Shown: in pieces, positions 1 through 12,843 of the stretch
Layout of the letters: every line of letters begins with the position of its first letter
How positions within the stretch are numbered: position 1 is the stretch's first letter
DNA from: Stictocephala bisonia
Taxonomy: Eukaryota > Arthropoda > Insecta > Hemiptera > Membracidae
NCBI GenBank assembly: GCA_035578905.1
Contig: JAQJVL010000003.1
Span: 6,867,512-6,931,511, forward strand
Length of the DNA: 64,000 nt
Direction: 5' to 3'
Notes under the pieces: model-generated
Databases searched by the model: none
The model's input: the letters and a program-made list of their open reading frames with translations, nothing else
What the model was told of the DNA's origin: nothing
Program-made: the position numbers and the translations under genes

Positions 1-45
1 TACGAACCTGGGACCCTCTGTATTGAAGGCAGGAGTCACGGTTAG
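1..45 (-). repeat. tRNA-derived SINE fragment cut by the window edge
   Basis: Read on the minus strand, the segment ends with CCCAGGTTCGTA. This resembles the start of a tRNA B box (GGTTCGANNCC), the internal RNA polymerase III promoter. The preceding bases look like the region between the A and B boxes. Only the edge is visible, so the family cannot be assigned. A truncated tRNA pseudogene is the alternative. Confidence 0.3.
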
Positions 46-1584
46 CAAGAAACCCGAACTTAATTTTAAAAAAATTTATTTTTCGTTACTTCAATATCGA
101 TGAAGCCTACATAACCATTTCCCATGATTGTAACGCATAACTTGTCATTAAACGTTTCACATTTATTTTGTGATATTTATATTTCTTTTAAAATAAATTA
201 TACATAATTCAATAAAAGATAATCTATTTATAAACAAAGCTAATATTGTGTTTAGGACATACCTTCTCTATTTGATCAAGGAATGCTTGGGCCCGTTTGT
301 TTGTGCCTTTGTTACAAGACTAATTAGTTTTACGCCTATAACACAATAAAATAAAAAAGTATGTAAGTTTTGAGTTTGTAAGTTCAATTAAAGCTAGGGT
401 TAGTTTTAGTTATTTTTATCTCAATATATAAAATCCGATAACGATGTTCTCACTCATCACGAAATATCCAGAACCACAGAACATATTTTGATACAATTCA
501 GAGGGAAGTTAGCTTTTGTATCATAGAGACCTACTAAGAGAGGATTCTTCAAAATTCTATTCCTATGGGGTACAAACAGGTACTCAACATTTCATATTTG
601 CCGTAAGAGTAATATTGGCTTTAATTTAATAGCTTATTTAAATAGTAAACAGTTCATAAATAATTTGTTAAAATTTAGGCCTAATAACGGTTGATGCAAA
701 AACATAAACATGAGACAACCAATCAGCTAATTTGGTTAAGGTAGTTTATACTACTTACTTTGACATGGTTGCACTACTTTTCATCCACCTAAAGTAGACC
801 ACAGGGGTTTCTACACTATAAAAACGTTTATATTGATGTGGTAGTTTAGAGAGAACCACGGAGGGAAGGGTAAGCAAGCTTAGAGAACCACCTCATTGTG
901 AAGCAAGGTCTGTCGGCTATTAATACATAAATTAAACATACGGTTGGGTTTTCAAGAGAACTTTTTTTTTAAATCTACGTCTAGTGTCCAATGGAACGCA
1001 GGGAATGAGACATTTCCTTCCAAATTTTCCATATTAAAGTATCTGAACGCAGATTACCATTTGTTTTTAAGCTTTTATATTTTGATACGTCAAATGCACT
1101 TTTATGAAATTTATGCTATAATGGTTAAACGTATATTGAAAGATATAAGCAATCAGAAAAATATGTTAATTTTCAATTTTCCCTGCCAAATTAATTTATG
1201 AGCCAAATATTATACATATCTACGAACTCTTTTATGTAAGATTTCATAGATTATATAAGAGTACAACAATTAATGGATATTTATTTTGTTAATCGCATTA
1301 TTAAGTTGTAAAAATAGACATGAACCCAACATTAATTTGGTCAAAACGTAAAACATATTATTATTTCATGTATTTTACATAGTTTAAGAATCTGTGTGGG
1401 TGTGAGTCTTAAATATCCTTTGTCTGTCCTGATTCCTTATAAATACAAAGGACAGAAACCATTTGTAAACGTAAGAAAAATAATCTACAATGTACAAACA
1501 CCAAAAATATCACTCATAAAACAAATCATATACATGTACACTTTGGCTGTAATATGAACGTATAATAATAACATATATAATAAG
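46..1584. other. AT-rich non-coding DNA
   Basis: No coding region, RNA gene or recognisable repeat is seen. An 85-codon open frame at 944-1201 has AT-driven composition (F, I, L, N, K-rich) and no familiar motif. It reads as a chance frame. Confidence 0.5.
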
Positions 1585-1712
1585 AACCCACCATGCACGT
1601 ACAGTGTGGACCCACCCACCCATCCATACATGTACATTGGAATTTAGGATACACGTACATTATCATTGATAATGATCCAACCTGCCCACCCATACACGTA
1701 CATTGGCATTGA
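1585..1712 (-). repeat. Degenerate relic of the 36-bp G-rich minisatellite
   Basis: About three decayed units in the C-rich orientation. They carry the pieces cacgtacagtg, gacccacccacccatcc and cacccatacacgtacattgg, which are the complement of the unit in the large arrays at 6.4 and 60.7 kb. The last unit abuts the SINE that starts at 1713. Confidence 0.7.
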
Positions 1713-1876
1713 GCCGGCGTGGTGACTCAGTGGCTAAGGCTTCGGACTGTGGAGGGCAAGGTCCAAGGTTCGAATCCCCACTGAGCCAACGGTCGGTACT
1801 TCACTCGTTGAATAAAGTTCACGCACAGGCCTGTAGGCCCATGTGACTGGCAAGTGAAGTTTATAAAAAATAAAAA
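1713..1876 (+). repeat. tRNA-derived SINE
   Basis: The head contains an A-box-like segment (tggtgactcagtggctaagg) and, about 40 bases on, a perfect B box GGTTCGAATCC. The spacing is tRNA-like. A roughly 100-base body unrelated to tRNA follows, then an A-rich tail (1862-1883). This is the classic layout of a polymerase III SINE that would be mobilised by a LINE. No clear target-site duplication is visible. A plain tRNA gene is unlikely because the acceptor stem is not maintained. Confidence 0.8.
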
Positions 1877-2587
1877 AAAAAAATCACAAACATTTTAACT
1901 TTACTATTTCCATGTTTATAAGATTGGGAAGTTTTTCTGACCGTAATTTGACAAAATTATATATAGCTCTTTGTTACACCAAACAATATTGCTCATGGCG
2001 AACCCTGACTATTAATAAATGAAGCTTCAGTTAGTCTACCGCATTGTTTTATGTTTGTTTGTAGACAACATTTGTTATCATATTTCTGTCTTCGAATGTC
2101 AATTTTTGTGATGGGTTTTGTGATCAAATCAGTATGTTAGTTGTTCATCTCTGTGGCATGAACTAAAAATATGAGAATTTACTTAACCTAGTTTTGATAT
2201 ATTCTGGAAACACAACATAGATTGTATTGTTTATTTTAAATGTTCTATTATTTTTAAACTTAAATCATTCACCATAGCTATAATTCGGAGGTGATTTGTT
2301 ATAAATCGAAGTTAAACATGTGGAAGAAGTAACTACACTAGCTTATTTTCCTAACTCGCTAAGTTACTGAGTTTTTTCAATAAAATGAAGCTGAAGATGT
2401 AGTTGGCTGTATGTAGAAATAAAAAAATGGGAAAAATACGTTTAATTGTGCAATAATAAACTTCGTTTTTATTCACATGTCTTTCAAAATATCACAAAAG
2501 GGCAGAAATGTAGTTGAAAACATTAAAAATAAAATGGACGAAAATTAATTTGAATGAATACGACCATAAAAGTTCATGTCGAAGGAG

Positions 2588-2795
2588 GTCTTATTTTACC
2601 AGGTGAAGTTAGAGCTAAGCGAACAAGACATAGCCTGGGGACCACCAGCTTCCACCACCAATGACCGAGAAGAGGTGCTCTGCGTGTGAGGATGGGATCA
2701 CACAGATGGGCCATCCAAGGAACAACCACGCTCGATGTTGCTTGACGTTTCTTTTGGTAACGTCAAAACGCTCCGGTCAAGGCATAGGGAATAAT
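2588..2795 (-). repeat. SINE-B family copy
   Basis: Begins with cttattttaccaggtgaag and ends near ccggtcaaggcataggg. Related copies are at 10131, 14926, 36569 (opposite orientation) and 61589. The orientation is set by the 36.6 kb copy, which carries a tRNA-like head at the other end. The inner part (about 2640-2760) differs from the 14.9 and 36.6 kb copies but matches the 61.6 kb copy, so the family appears to have more than one body type. Confidence 0.6.
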
Positions 2796-3471
2796 AGGAC
2801 ACGACTCTAAAATGAAAGCCATTGTCATTTATTGGAAATGGTGAGGATGAGGGGCTATGATAACCTGAAAATGTGCCATATTTAAAATATATTAGATTTT
2901 GAACATTGCAAAATGAAAAAAAAAAAAAAAAACATGGAACTAAATGGAGAACGCCTTCTAGCTTAAGAAGTCAATGGTTGGTAACGGTTTAGCTTTTTTC
3001 AACCAATTATAGAATAAGTGATTTAATAGTTCTGGTAGACTATGCTATGTTCTATTGTTGGAACCTCATGTTCTGGATATCATCACATATATTTCGATAC
3101 ACATTTTTTAAATTTTAATTGTGTGATGTTGAATTATTCTTACTCTTTTGAAAGTACGTTGCACATATAAGAAGTATTAATTCATGAGTATTATCAATAA
3201 TATTGCAATAAATTCTTAGTAATCAGCGAAAAACGTTTCGTTTCATTCATTTTGTAAACAATCTTCTTTGCTTCGAATCAAAGACGCAAGTAAATTTAAA
3301 TTGGGCAATCAAAGTGTGGCGAATATAACGCAATTACCGTTTGTCAACGTAATAAAACAATGTGATAGATTTTATACCTATTAAGAAATAAAAACATAAT
3401 TGTTAATGGCAATATACTGCTGCTGTGTTGACGATGAGTTAGGAGAGAGAGTGTTGTAAGGTGTCGACTTC
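2796..3471. other. AT-rich spacer with an A18 tract
   Basis: Apart from a poly(A) run around 2916-2933, no gene or repeat family is recognised here. Confidence 0.4.
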
Positions 3472-3560
3472 ACCAAAGGCCAAAACTTAACTAACCAGAA
3501 CTTAGTTAATAAATCACTTTAGCTTCACAAACTCTTTACAACTTTAGATTGATTGTGTAT
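3472..3560. repeat. Dispersed repeat C, copy 1
   Basis: The segment with agaacttagttaataaatca and cttcacaaactcttta recurs at 13262-13345 and 40640-40712 with scattered substitutions. No coding potential, terminal inverted repeats or polymerase III boxes are visible, so the class is unknown. Confidence 0.55.
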
Positions 3561-5080
3561 ATTATGCCTGGCTTCACTGAATGTATTTTCACAGTAAAAT
3601 ACGCGTTACCTTACAAGCTAATTTAAGTACTCTTATTTCTTTTTAGAATATGTGAGTTTCCTTAGTCATTTGTATATTTCATGATCAACAACATTCGCGT
3701 AAAATATTCAATAAAATTTGAGTAGTAAAATTCGAAGCGAAAAAAGAGATTAGCGTTAAATATAGAGGAATCTCTTTTTTATGATAATTTCTTATTTTAT
3801 CTATAATTTTGTTTTTTACTGTTGTAAATTTGTCCAACATTTTAAAATTTATATAATGTTAGTTATAACATTTTTATAAGAAGTGGGAGACATTCCTCTG
3901 TCTGCTTAGTAGGAAGACCAGTTCTTTTACTTAAAAAAATTGCGCACCTTCTTTGAATGTTACATTACCTATCTATATAGGAAACAAAACGTTTTGTTAT
4001 TTTACCAACCTCTTCTGGGAGTATCGATTGTTACATGTCTCATGGAAGTTTTTGAATACTAACATTCCATACTATTAGAATAATGAAATAAACCATTTCC
4101 CTCCAAAATTCCTAGACACGCAGTATGATTCAAATAAATTAATTCATGTTATTTTTAAGTATTAAATATGTTTTACCAAGTTAAGGTATTATATAAAAAT
4201 AGTAAAGGTAAATTAAGTTGTTAAGTTATCTAAAATTTAAGTTTTTTAATAAATTAAGAAACTTACGTACTTGAAATATTTATATTGTGACGCTAATAAA
4301 AATGTCCTAAGTTAATCTGGATTACTATTGTAATAAAACTAAATTTAAACTGAGTTGTTAAAATAATTATTGAAATATTGAAGCTCATTTCTATAAATTA
4401 TATAACGAATATTTATTAATTGTTTAATTTTTTAAAATGTATAGTTTAAAACATATTTCATATTAATCTGCTATTCAACCACAAACTTCTAGGCTTCTCT
4501 GGGGCTTGTGGCTACCACCTGTTTGGTGGATACTTTAAAATAAAAATGTTCATCTTTTTGCACTCATGAAAAGCAACCATGATATAAAAAAACTGTCATA
4601 AAAAAGGATACATATAAAATATACCTCAGAATTAAAATACTTATGATTGGTTAAAACAATTTTAAAGAAGTATAAATTTAAATTTAAGGTTTTAATAACA
4701 ATAAACATGTTATTGCTATACATTTTTATCCAATGATTACAAAATATTTAGGTCAGATTAAAAAACTAATTATTGAGCCCGTTGAAATGTAATTTTATGT
4801 TATGTGTGAAAATAATTTCTAACAAATGGATTACCACTATTTTTGATGTAATAAATAAGATGATAAAAAATTCGTAGCAAAAAAAAAAAACACGAGTAAT
4901 AAGTTTGATAGATTTTAATGTTATCGTGGCATAAGTTAAAAATATTAAATACAGTATTAGTTAAAAGTAAATTTTGTAAACAGTAAGGACATATGAATCC
5001 CTTGAGGAGTTTGTAGTGTATGACATAATACGATATTTCGGTTATACATCGACTCGGAAAAAAGTCCTTTGAATACAGTT
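3561..5080. other. AT-rich non-coding DNA
   Basis: Very AT-rich with no recognisable feature. Confidence 0.45.
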
Positions 5081-5205
5081 TCATCTCACCCTTAAGATAG
5101 TTTACTGTAATGTGAACGAAACGTCGGCAATGTTTGTACATAAAGTACATAGCCCAGTGACGCAGTCGAGCTCTGAAGACCAAGATTTTGTTAGTAATAG
5201 TAACG
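5081..5205 (+). repeat. PLE-tail-like repeat, copy 1
   Basis: Shares a run including gtcggcaatgtttgtacata, tagcccagtgacg and gaagacc with 52695-52812. The pattern of a hairpin followed by GAAACGTCGG resembles the 3' ends of Penelope-like retroelements. No coding part remains here. A 136-codon open frame on the minus strand across this region is probably a chance frame. Confidence 0.45.
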
Positions 5206-6390
5206 ATCACTCAACTCTAATCTTAATTGAATTCAATAATTTAGTACTTAATTTTAAGAAAAAAACATAAATAATTTACCAAAAAGAAACTAGCACTACT
5301 TAGTCTCCGTTTTGTATATGAACAGTCGGTTTGGTAAATAAGCATAATTCATCCGAGAAATAGATTCATCGATTTTCCCCAAAAGTATATTTACTAATTT
5401 TTAAGGGGCTAGTAAATTATTGACTTGCAAATATTTTCACATTCATTTTATTCTGACATAAATCTAATATTTTTCAACAAATAATTTGCCTTTTATATGA
5501 GTATGATACTTAAATTTATTGCAAAATAAGATTTTCTTAGCTTAAAAACAATCACATTAAAAAATAGGAGTGATGTATACAGAAATTGCATGTTCATGCA
5601 ATGTCGAAAAACCTCTCATCAACTCCAGATAAGCAGCTAATTACAAGTTTTAAAAGATAAATCAAGACTAAAACATGGTAGAGATAAGCATATCAGGTCG
5701 TTTACAGAGATTTATATCTCCATTTAACCCTAGAAGTGGCACACTATGTCATGCAGGGGTGTTCCGATAAAATAAGTTTATTTTGCCGTTTTCTGTTTCG
5801 GTGAATAAAACATTTTGAAAAAAAAATAGATTTTCCGGAATAGCTAAGTTTAAAAATATGTATGACCCATGGCAAAATGAGTATTTTTTATATTATATAT
5901 TTTTATTTTATACTAAAAACAAAAATGATAGGTAATAACTCATAATGATACAAATAAAAAATTAAAACAAAAATAATCTACACTTAATAATACACTATAC
6001 ATTTTAGCACATAGTTTGCATAGTAACGTTGGAAAGTAAAAAAAAACCAATAAAAGGATGTTATTAGAAAGCTCCCCTCTCCTTTAAACCTATTTTAGTT
6101 CAAGTAGTTCTTGATAGATAACTAAAAGAACTTCCTGAAAAAAGGGGAGTTTGAAGGAATAAGGAATGATATATCCAATAGTAGGCTATATATAATATAT
6201 TGCCAATTAATTATGGAGACCTTTAAATATTAATTTATATTGGCATTAAAAAATAATAAATGTTATGGAACAGTCATGTTGATTAAGTAGTTGATCTTTA
6301 AAATATTAATATTAACTCAGGTACGTTGTAAATAAATATAAAGTTAATACTTTGTCAAATAATTTTGTGTATATTGCTTGAAACCATCAA
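5206..6390. other. AT-rich non-coding DNA
   Basis: No supported gene. A loose inverted pair of ctcccc/ggggag-rich segments lies at 6070-6150. It is too imperfect to call. Confidence 0.4.
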
Positions 6391-6417
6391 TAATACAATA
6401 ATAGTATTATTGTATTA
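6391..6417. repeat. Perfect 13-bp-arm palindrome beside the minisatellite
   Basis: taatacaataata at 6391-6403 is the exact reverse complement of tattattgtatta at 6405-6417, with a one-base centre. It lies 22 bases before the 36-bp array. A similar AT palindrome at 37502-37540 also follows a short piece of the minisatellite start motif. Confidence 0.8.
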
Positions 6418-6439
6418 CCACTATACGTGTATTGTAATA

Positions 6440-7137
6440 CCACTATACGTGTATGGGTGGGCGGGTGGGTCAATGCCACTGTACGTGTATGGGTGGGCGG
6501 GTAGGTCAATGCCACTGTACGTGTATGGACAGGAGGGTGGGTCAATACCACTGTACGTGTATGGGTGGGCGGGTGGGTCAATACCACTGTGCGTGTATGG
6601 GTGGGCGGGTAGGTCTATACCACTGTTCGTGTATGGGTGGGCGGGTGGGTCAATGCCACTGTACGTGTATGGGTGGGCGGGTGGGTCAATACCACTGTGC
6701 GTGTATGGGTGGGCGGGTGGGTCTATACCACTGTTCGTGTATGGGTGGGCGGGTGGGTCAATGCCACTGTACGTGTATGGGTGGGCGGGTGGGTCATTAC
6801 CACTGTGCGTGTATGGGTGGGCGGGTGGGTCAATGCCACTGTACGTGTATGGGTGGGCGGGTGGGTCAATACCACTGTGCGTGTATGGGTGGGCGGGTGG
6901 GTCTATACCACTGTTCGTGTATGGGTGGGCGGGTGGGTCAATGCCACTGTACGTGTATGGGTGGGCGGGTGGGTCAATACCACTGTGCGTGTATGGGTGG
7001 GCGGGTGGGTCTATACCACTGTTCGTGTATGGGTGGGCGGGTGGGTCAATGCCACTGTACGTGTATGGGTGGGCGGGTGGGTCATTACCACTGTGCGTGT
7101 ATGGGTGGGCGGGTGGGTCAATGCCACTGTACGTGTA
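6440..7137 (+). repeat. 36-bp minisatellite with a G-quadruplex motif in most units
   Basis: Nineteen full 36-bp units start with ccact and contain a tacgtgtat-type segment, then gggtgggcgggtggg and gtcaat. The G-rich core is four G3 runs with one-base loops, the textbook pattern for a very stable parallel quadruplex. About 16 of 19 units keep it intact. Units fall into subtypes (tac, tgc or ttc before gtgtat) that recur in order, so there is higher-order structure. Open frames of up to 267 codons run through the array on both strands only because 36 is a multiple of 3. Confidence 0.97.
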
Positions 7138-10130
7138 CACAGTGTTCCATTTTGATTCCTTAATTTGATCCAAACACTAAAGTACCACTTTTAAAGAAAA
7201 CGGTATCTGCTTCACATACTAAACAATAACACGTAAAAAAACTGAAAAGTTCGTATTTTTGTAAATAAATCTTCAAACAAATTAAAAAGTGTCTAAGGTA
7301 AAAGTAAAGTGATATATTTTAATTAAAAATAATTCACATAAAAACATGAATAGGAAAAAAATATAAAGCTTTACAAAACAGTACATACAAATCCATACAC
7401 GTTCTTTAACAGTTTTATCCAATAAAAAAAATAGGCCTACCAAAACATATTTAACATTATTTATTAATTTATTATTATTTTTGTACAAAATGTACAAAAT
7501 TGTATTTTATTCACGTATAAAAGGCAAAACAAAAAGAGTTTAGTGAAATAAAACATTCCAGTGAATTTTTTGTTAAGTTTAGTTTAAATAATGGTTAGAT
7601 GGAGGGCCTATTTTTATCCTGGTCGGTAAATAAGTTTGTAACTGTAGGTCCGTGGGTAATTGGATTTTCCAGGCAGTCCAGTTTTAGCTTGGAGCGAAAC
7701 GGATTAACCAGTGTCCACATAATAATAATACAACATTTTATAATATTTGCCGTGTTATGAGGCAGCCATTTTATTTTTTGTAATGTTGAATAAATTTGAC
7801 GTAGAAGAAAAAATGAATATTCTTGTAAAGAATAAAATATACTTTTCAATTTACATTTCCTATAAATAAAGGTTTTTTATAATTTTTCACCGATTTCTTA
7901 TTAAAAAGAAAATGTGTTTTTTCAATGTTAAAAGCACATGGATTTGTTCATCGCCGCAATAAAGTTAGGAAGTATTTTATGATTAATTTTATTTATAAAA
8001 TAATTATAACATAAGACTTTGTCTGGAACTCAATAAATGAACCATCTGAGGAAACCTTTTTGTCCTTTGTAGTTTATAGTAATGAAAACTTAACTTGTAA
8101 AACGAGTATGTAAGGACCTCGAAACAAGATATAAGGAGCGTTTCCAATATCGAACAGAAAGCCACTAATGTTGGAAAGTTTCTCGTACTTATTTCGATAT
8201 TATTACTTCTTGTAAATAATTGAACACAAAGTTCCTTCTGGCAGACAACCATCCAGCTCTCAACTGGGTTCTGTTACTATCTCAAGGGTTGAAATAAAAT
8301 AGTTATAAGTATTAACAGTCTGATACCCCCGCAGGATTTTTCCAGCTCTTTGAGTAAATTTCAGAGTCTCGGGCTTTCGGCGGTAAAGAGGGTGTTGTAA
8401 TATTAATAAGAGGGTTGTGTGCAGAGGCCAAGAGCTATCAGGACTCACGCATCCTTGCATCCTGGGTCAAGAGGGTTTCATACACTTGTTTCTGATAGTG
8501 GTTTGTAACTTATAGGGAGGAATTCCATCGAATACACAAACCACTGCATCATGACAATGAAGAAAAACAAATTTTTATCAACACTACGGGCTTGAGAAAA
8601 TACAGGATATTTTATTGTTAGAGAAAAAAAGATTATTTATACGTCTACTCTACAAGTATTGAGACTAAGGGAAAGAAATTTCTTCTTAATTTTTAATACT
8701 TTAATGAACCCATAAAAGCTTTTTAATTACAATATACACGATATAGTATATTTTTACACCAGGTAAGACAGATCATTTAAATGATACTATCTCATATTAA
8801 AAAAATCTAATAACTTAATGTATATTACAATTTGTAAAACAAACATTTTAGTATAATACCGTTTCAGATTGTCAGAAGTATTAGGTACGTGTAAAAGAGA
8901 GCTTTGTAGCCAACCTCATCATTTTTTTACTCCCTATCGGCTAGAAGGAATCTGTTTCTATATGTGTAAGAGAATAGTATATAAAATGATTAAATGATGT
9001 ATAAATTAGTTTGCAACTTAAAGTTTTATGTATATTTTTGTGTGTTATTGCATGAAGGTGTTGCTTTTTAACATTGTTGGGAGAGAAAAATATACGATCA
9101 TTATTACTATTGATCGTATTTGGAGAGTAAGAAATGAAGCTTGTTGTCATTTTTGTAATGATAAAAAAATATTGTTCGTACGGCATTTGACTGGTTTATC
9201 AATGCAGTGGTAACGCAATAATATTCTCTTGAAGTCATGTTAGTACCTGTAGTTTCCTTACTAACACTTTTATAGATATTTTAAATTTGTCAAATTGTTG
9301 TTGCTAGGAATATGGGACATTTTAATATCATTCAATTAAATTGTACGTCTCAAATTGGAAAATTTACTGTAATGTAAATGCAAAGCTTTGCATATTTTCA
9401 TACATAAGTATGATCTATTTTTGTAGACGTCTTACTAAAGGTAAAGATATTTTTTAAAGGACAGCCAAAGCCTGATGAAATTACCATGGCGTGTCTGAGC
9501 TTCTGTTTGGTAAATTATCATACAATGTTACTTAAAAGAAAGGCTTAACTGTAAAAGTAATGATGACCATCTTTGAGGTTTACACGCAGAAGTCACGTGA
9601 TCACTTTAGTAGGTGACCTTGACCAATCTTGCTAAGTAATACAGAGAAATTAATTCTCTCTGTTTTATTATACTGCTATATTCAAACATTTAAAATAAAT
9701 ATTCTTATTAAAATGAGATTCAATAGATATATTTTTATGATGGCTAATTGTGATTAATGGCAATGGCACAATTTTGTCAACATCACTTAGGTAGAAAACC
9801 ATTGTTGTATATTTATGACTTATGTATTGAAAATATAACTTACCCCACATATCATGAATGCATATTAAACATAACAATACTTACACAATTCTTGACATTG
9901 TTGTTAGAAACACTCTTAGGAGGTGTCTCTTCACTAGGAGTATTTTTAATAATCCTCCGAACATATTGTAAAAAAAAGAAGTAATTATATATTTTACTGG
10001 TATTTAAATTCCGTAAACATAAAGACTGAGTTTGCGGCAGTTGTTTTTAAAACAAAGTACTGATTGCAGCATATTTATGGGGCCATCAGCAATAATATTG
10101 ATGGTAGTTAAGTTAGAGTTAAACAAGTTT
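7138..10130. other. AT-rich DNA without a supported gene
   Basis: Several 60-85-codon frames exist, including minus-strand ones at 7595-7849, 8004-8252 and 8260-8460 in less AT-rich sequence. None carries a motif I recognise or has good splice context on both sides. A small hairpin (tacgatca/tgatcgta) lies near 9093-9117. Confidence 0.4.
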
Positions 10131-10306
10131 GAAGTTAGGGCTAAGACTCTAAGACTTAATAGCAAGGGCCCCTGGGGACTAACAACCAGGGTGACTTCCA
10201 AATCACCACTAGTGACCGGCTGGCGAGTTGCTTGCAAGGACAGGATCGCTAAGGCGGTCCTTGAAGGATCCAAGCATTAGTTTGAACCTTTGGTCAAGGC
10301 CACTGG
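10131..10306 (-). repeat. SINE-B family copy, diverged
   Basis: Shares gaagttagggctaag at one end and ggtcaaggccactgg at the other with the copies at 2588 and 61589. The usual cttattttaccagg terminus is missing or unrecognisable. Confidence 0.55.
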
Positions 10307-11408
10307 TATTATTTGCCATTTAATAAAAGAAATCAAATCAAATCCTTTATTAACACATAATATTTGTTACAATTATAAATTTTATTTGTACAAATTTTGT
10401 GTCTTGTCAAATTAACTATAACTACTACTAATATAATACTGTTTTAATTAATTAATATTTAATAATCTTGTACTACAGACATGTGAGGGAGTCGAATGTA
10501 TGAAATAATTGTAACTTTGAACACTCAAAATATATATTTAAGCATACATTGAATAATGTTGTCAAATGGATGAAACTGTTATATATAAATTAAAACAATT
10601 TAAAACAATCAAAACTTGGCACTTTCCATATTAAGATAATCCTTTACCCTGTAGAAGTCATGTGAAAGAAGAAAGGACTTTACTAAATCTTTAAACTTTG
10701 AAATGTTGTTATATAGAAAATATATATTAATAAAATACACTATATACGTTTAAAGATATATTGAATTATTTTCATAAAATATAAAGTATAAATAAACATT
10801 TTTAAACGTTAAGTAAAAAACATTTTACATTGTTTCATCGACGTAAAGAATCTCTAAAATATTCAGTGATGCACACGAGTGTGATGTAAGAAATGATATT
10901 TGATACGTTTCATGCCTGAGAAACAAAACTGATCTCTATTGTCACGAAATACGTGCTCAATTGTCAAGGAATCCATCCCTGCTGATGATATGACCAAGTC
11001 AGAGGAGAATTTTGAATAACTTCAATATTTGTTTGTGTCATTCAAATATGGCCCTTTAGTCAGAAAATATTTTTAGACATATTACAATTAAATTAGTTTA
11101 TGAAGTTGTTCAGTAAAACCTGCGAGGAGTTTGGCTTTCGAGGTATTGTGGATACTTTATGTACCAGGTGTTTTAACCATTTGTTAGTAATTCACTTACT
11201 AAATAACTCATTTATAATAACTATTTTCATATATACTATTCAACTTATATACTAATAACTTATTTCATTGCTTTATGGCAATTTTATTATGATAAAATGC
11301 AATGATATGTTGTTCCCTATTCTAAAAAAAAATTACGAAGTCGTGTGAATTTAACACATTATCGCCTCAGTTAGTTGATTATTGTTCACCGTTTGTTTGG
11401 AGCTAACA

Positions 11409-11448
11409 TTCTGTTTCCAATCTAATGAGACAACCATTGGAAACAGAA
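11409..11448. repeat. Perfect 13-bp inverted repeat
   Basis: ttctgtttccaat (11409-11421) and attggaaacagaa (11436-11448) are exact reverse complements around a 14-base loop. No terminator or RNA function can be assigned in this context. Confidence 0.75.
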
Positions 11449-11654
11449 AACAAGCGACTTTGTCCAGTCACATTGTTGTAGTATCAGTGATAGCAGCACC
11501 TACCACTCTCAATCAGGTACACCTAATATTATATTACATAAGAGTTATATTTATAGTCATTTTGTACGTTACCGAAATGTTTCATAGATATCATTTTCAA
11601 TATATGCTTTATACAGTATAAACAAGTAAAATGAACCATAAACAGGCAGCACCT

Positions 11655-11935
11655 AATTGGTTATATTAATTTAATCCTGTTAACATTTTTGTATTTAGCA
11701 GAAGTTCATTTTGTTGGACCTCATTCTAGGATCTAGGTTAAAATGTAGATATTATTAATGTAGATAAGTTTATTAGTTTAAGAATGTAGTTTTATAACAT
11801 GTTTGTGTAGATGTAATTTAGTTTTTAGCACTTAAAAAAGGTTTGGGTTCTACCAAATAGAAACGTCGTGATTGGTAATTTTCACGTAATGATGGCAAAT
11901 TTCCAACAACCTTTGTCTTCCCCATTTGATACTCC
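11655..11935 (+). mobile_element. 3'-terminal fragment of a Penelope-like element
   Basis: Closely matches the last ~280 bases of the PLE at 20.8-22.8 kb. Shared pieces include ctaggatctaggttaaaatg, acatgtttgtgtagatgtaa, gaaacgtcgtgattg and cacgtaatgatggcaaat. No coding sequence is retained, so this is a severely 5'-truncated insertion of the same family, consistent with target-primed reverse transcription. Confidence 0.85.
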
Positions 11936-12469
11936 ATCATTAACAAATTTCAAAAACAAAGAACCATGAACAGTTAAAATATCATTTTAGTGAGGGATTG
12001 AGTTGCAAATAGGCATTACAAATAAATAATTTATGTTAAAAAACAATTTAATAGGAATAATCATAAAGCCCTTTCAAAAACACTTTTATAGTAAAATGTG
12101 TTTTTGTACTGTGTAGGCGTTTTTGCAAGGCCATTGGAATCCAGGATTCCAGCCGGGAAATTTTCCCTTTTTCTTAATTCTTTTTACACGTTCTCTTAAA
12201 CTCCCACTTAAATATGAGTTTTCTGCTTTTCACTTATGAATACTATATGTTTTACATCCAAAAACTTTCAGTGTACAATTAATTGGTATAAAAAGGACCA
12301 TCTATAACAGTCGTGTGTCAAAGTGATAAAGAGTAAAAGTATTCCTTTTCGTTTTATATTTACTATACATATGTGAAATGATTTTACGATTAAATGCAAT
12401 TCAACCACTATTCCAATTTATGATGGAAACCCATAAAGCAAATATACTTAATACATCAAACATGAAAAG

Positions 12470-12499
12470 TTGTACTTCTTGAAGTCATAAGAAGTACAA
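12470..12499. repeat. Perfect 11-bp inverted repeat
   Basis: ttgtacttctt and aagaagtacaa flank an 8-base loop. Function unknown. Confidence 0.7.
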
Positions 12500-12674
12500 A
12501 TGAGTCTAAATATAAATCAGGTTACCACAAATATGTAAAAATCGAAGAATATAATAACATTAATAATACAAACATTTAGGACAATAAGATATTATTATTC
12601 TCTTAAGAGTTTGACAAGTAGGCTATGTAGGGGAATCGAAACAAATTGATCTAATTACCAATTGTTTAAAATGG

Positions 12675-12843
12675 TATGTCGTTTATAACGATATGTCGTT
12701 TAAAACGCTATGTCGTTTAAAACGGTATGTCGTTTAAAACGGTATGTCGTTTAAAACAGTAAGTCGTTTAAAACGGTATGTCTTTTAAAACGGTATGTCG
12801 TTTAAACGGTATGTCGTTTAAAACGGTATGTCGTTTAAAACAG
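12675..12843. repeat. 17-bp minisatellite with a near-palindromic core
   Basis: Ten units of tatgtcgtttaaaacgg-type sequence, one shortened to 16 bases. Each unit contains cgtttaaaacg, an almost perfect palindrome. The shortened unit contains the exact palindrome cgtttaaacg. The array is non-coding. Confidence 0.95.

Noticed and set aside
1713..1790. Functional tRNA gene
   Set aside because: Only the promoter boxes are tRNA-like; a body and A-rich tail mark it as a SINE.
4800..5210. Minus-strand 136-codon frame
   Set aside because: AT-driven composition, and it overlaps a repeat shared with 52.7 kb that appears to be on the other strand.
6365..7173. Long open frames (up to 267 codons) on both strands
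   Set aside because: Produced by the 36-bp minisatellite. The period is a multiple of 3 and the unit has no stop in several frames. No unique domain or start context.
8740..8775. Plus-strand donor accag/gtaaga
   Set aside because: No acceptor-bounded, coding-like exon precedes it.
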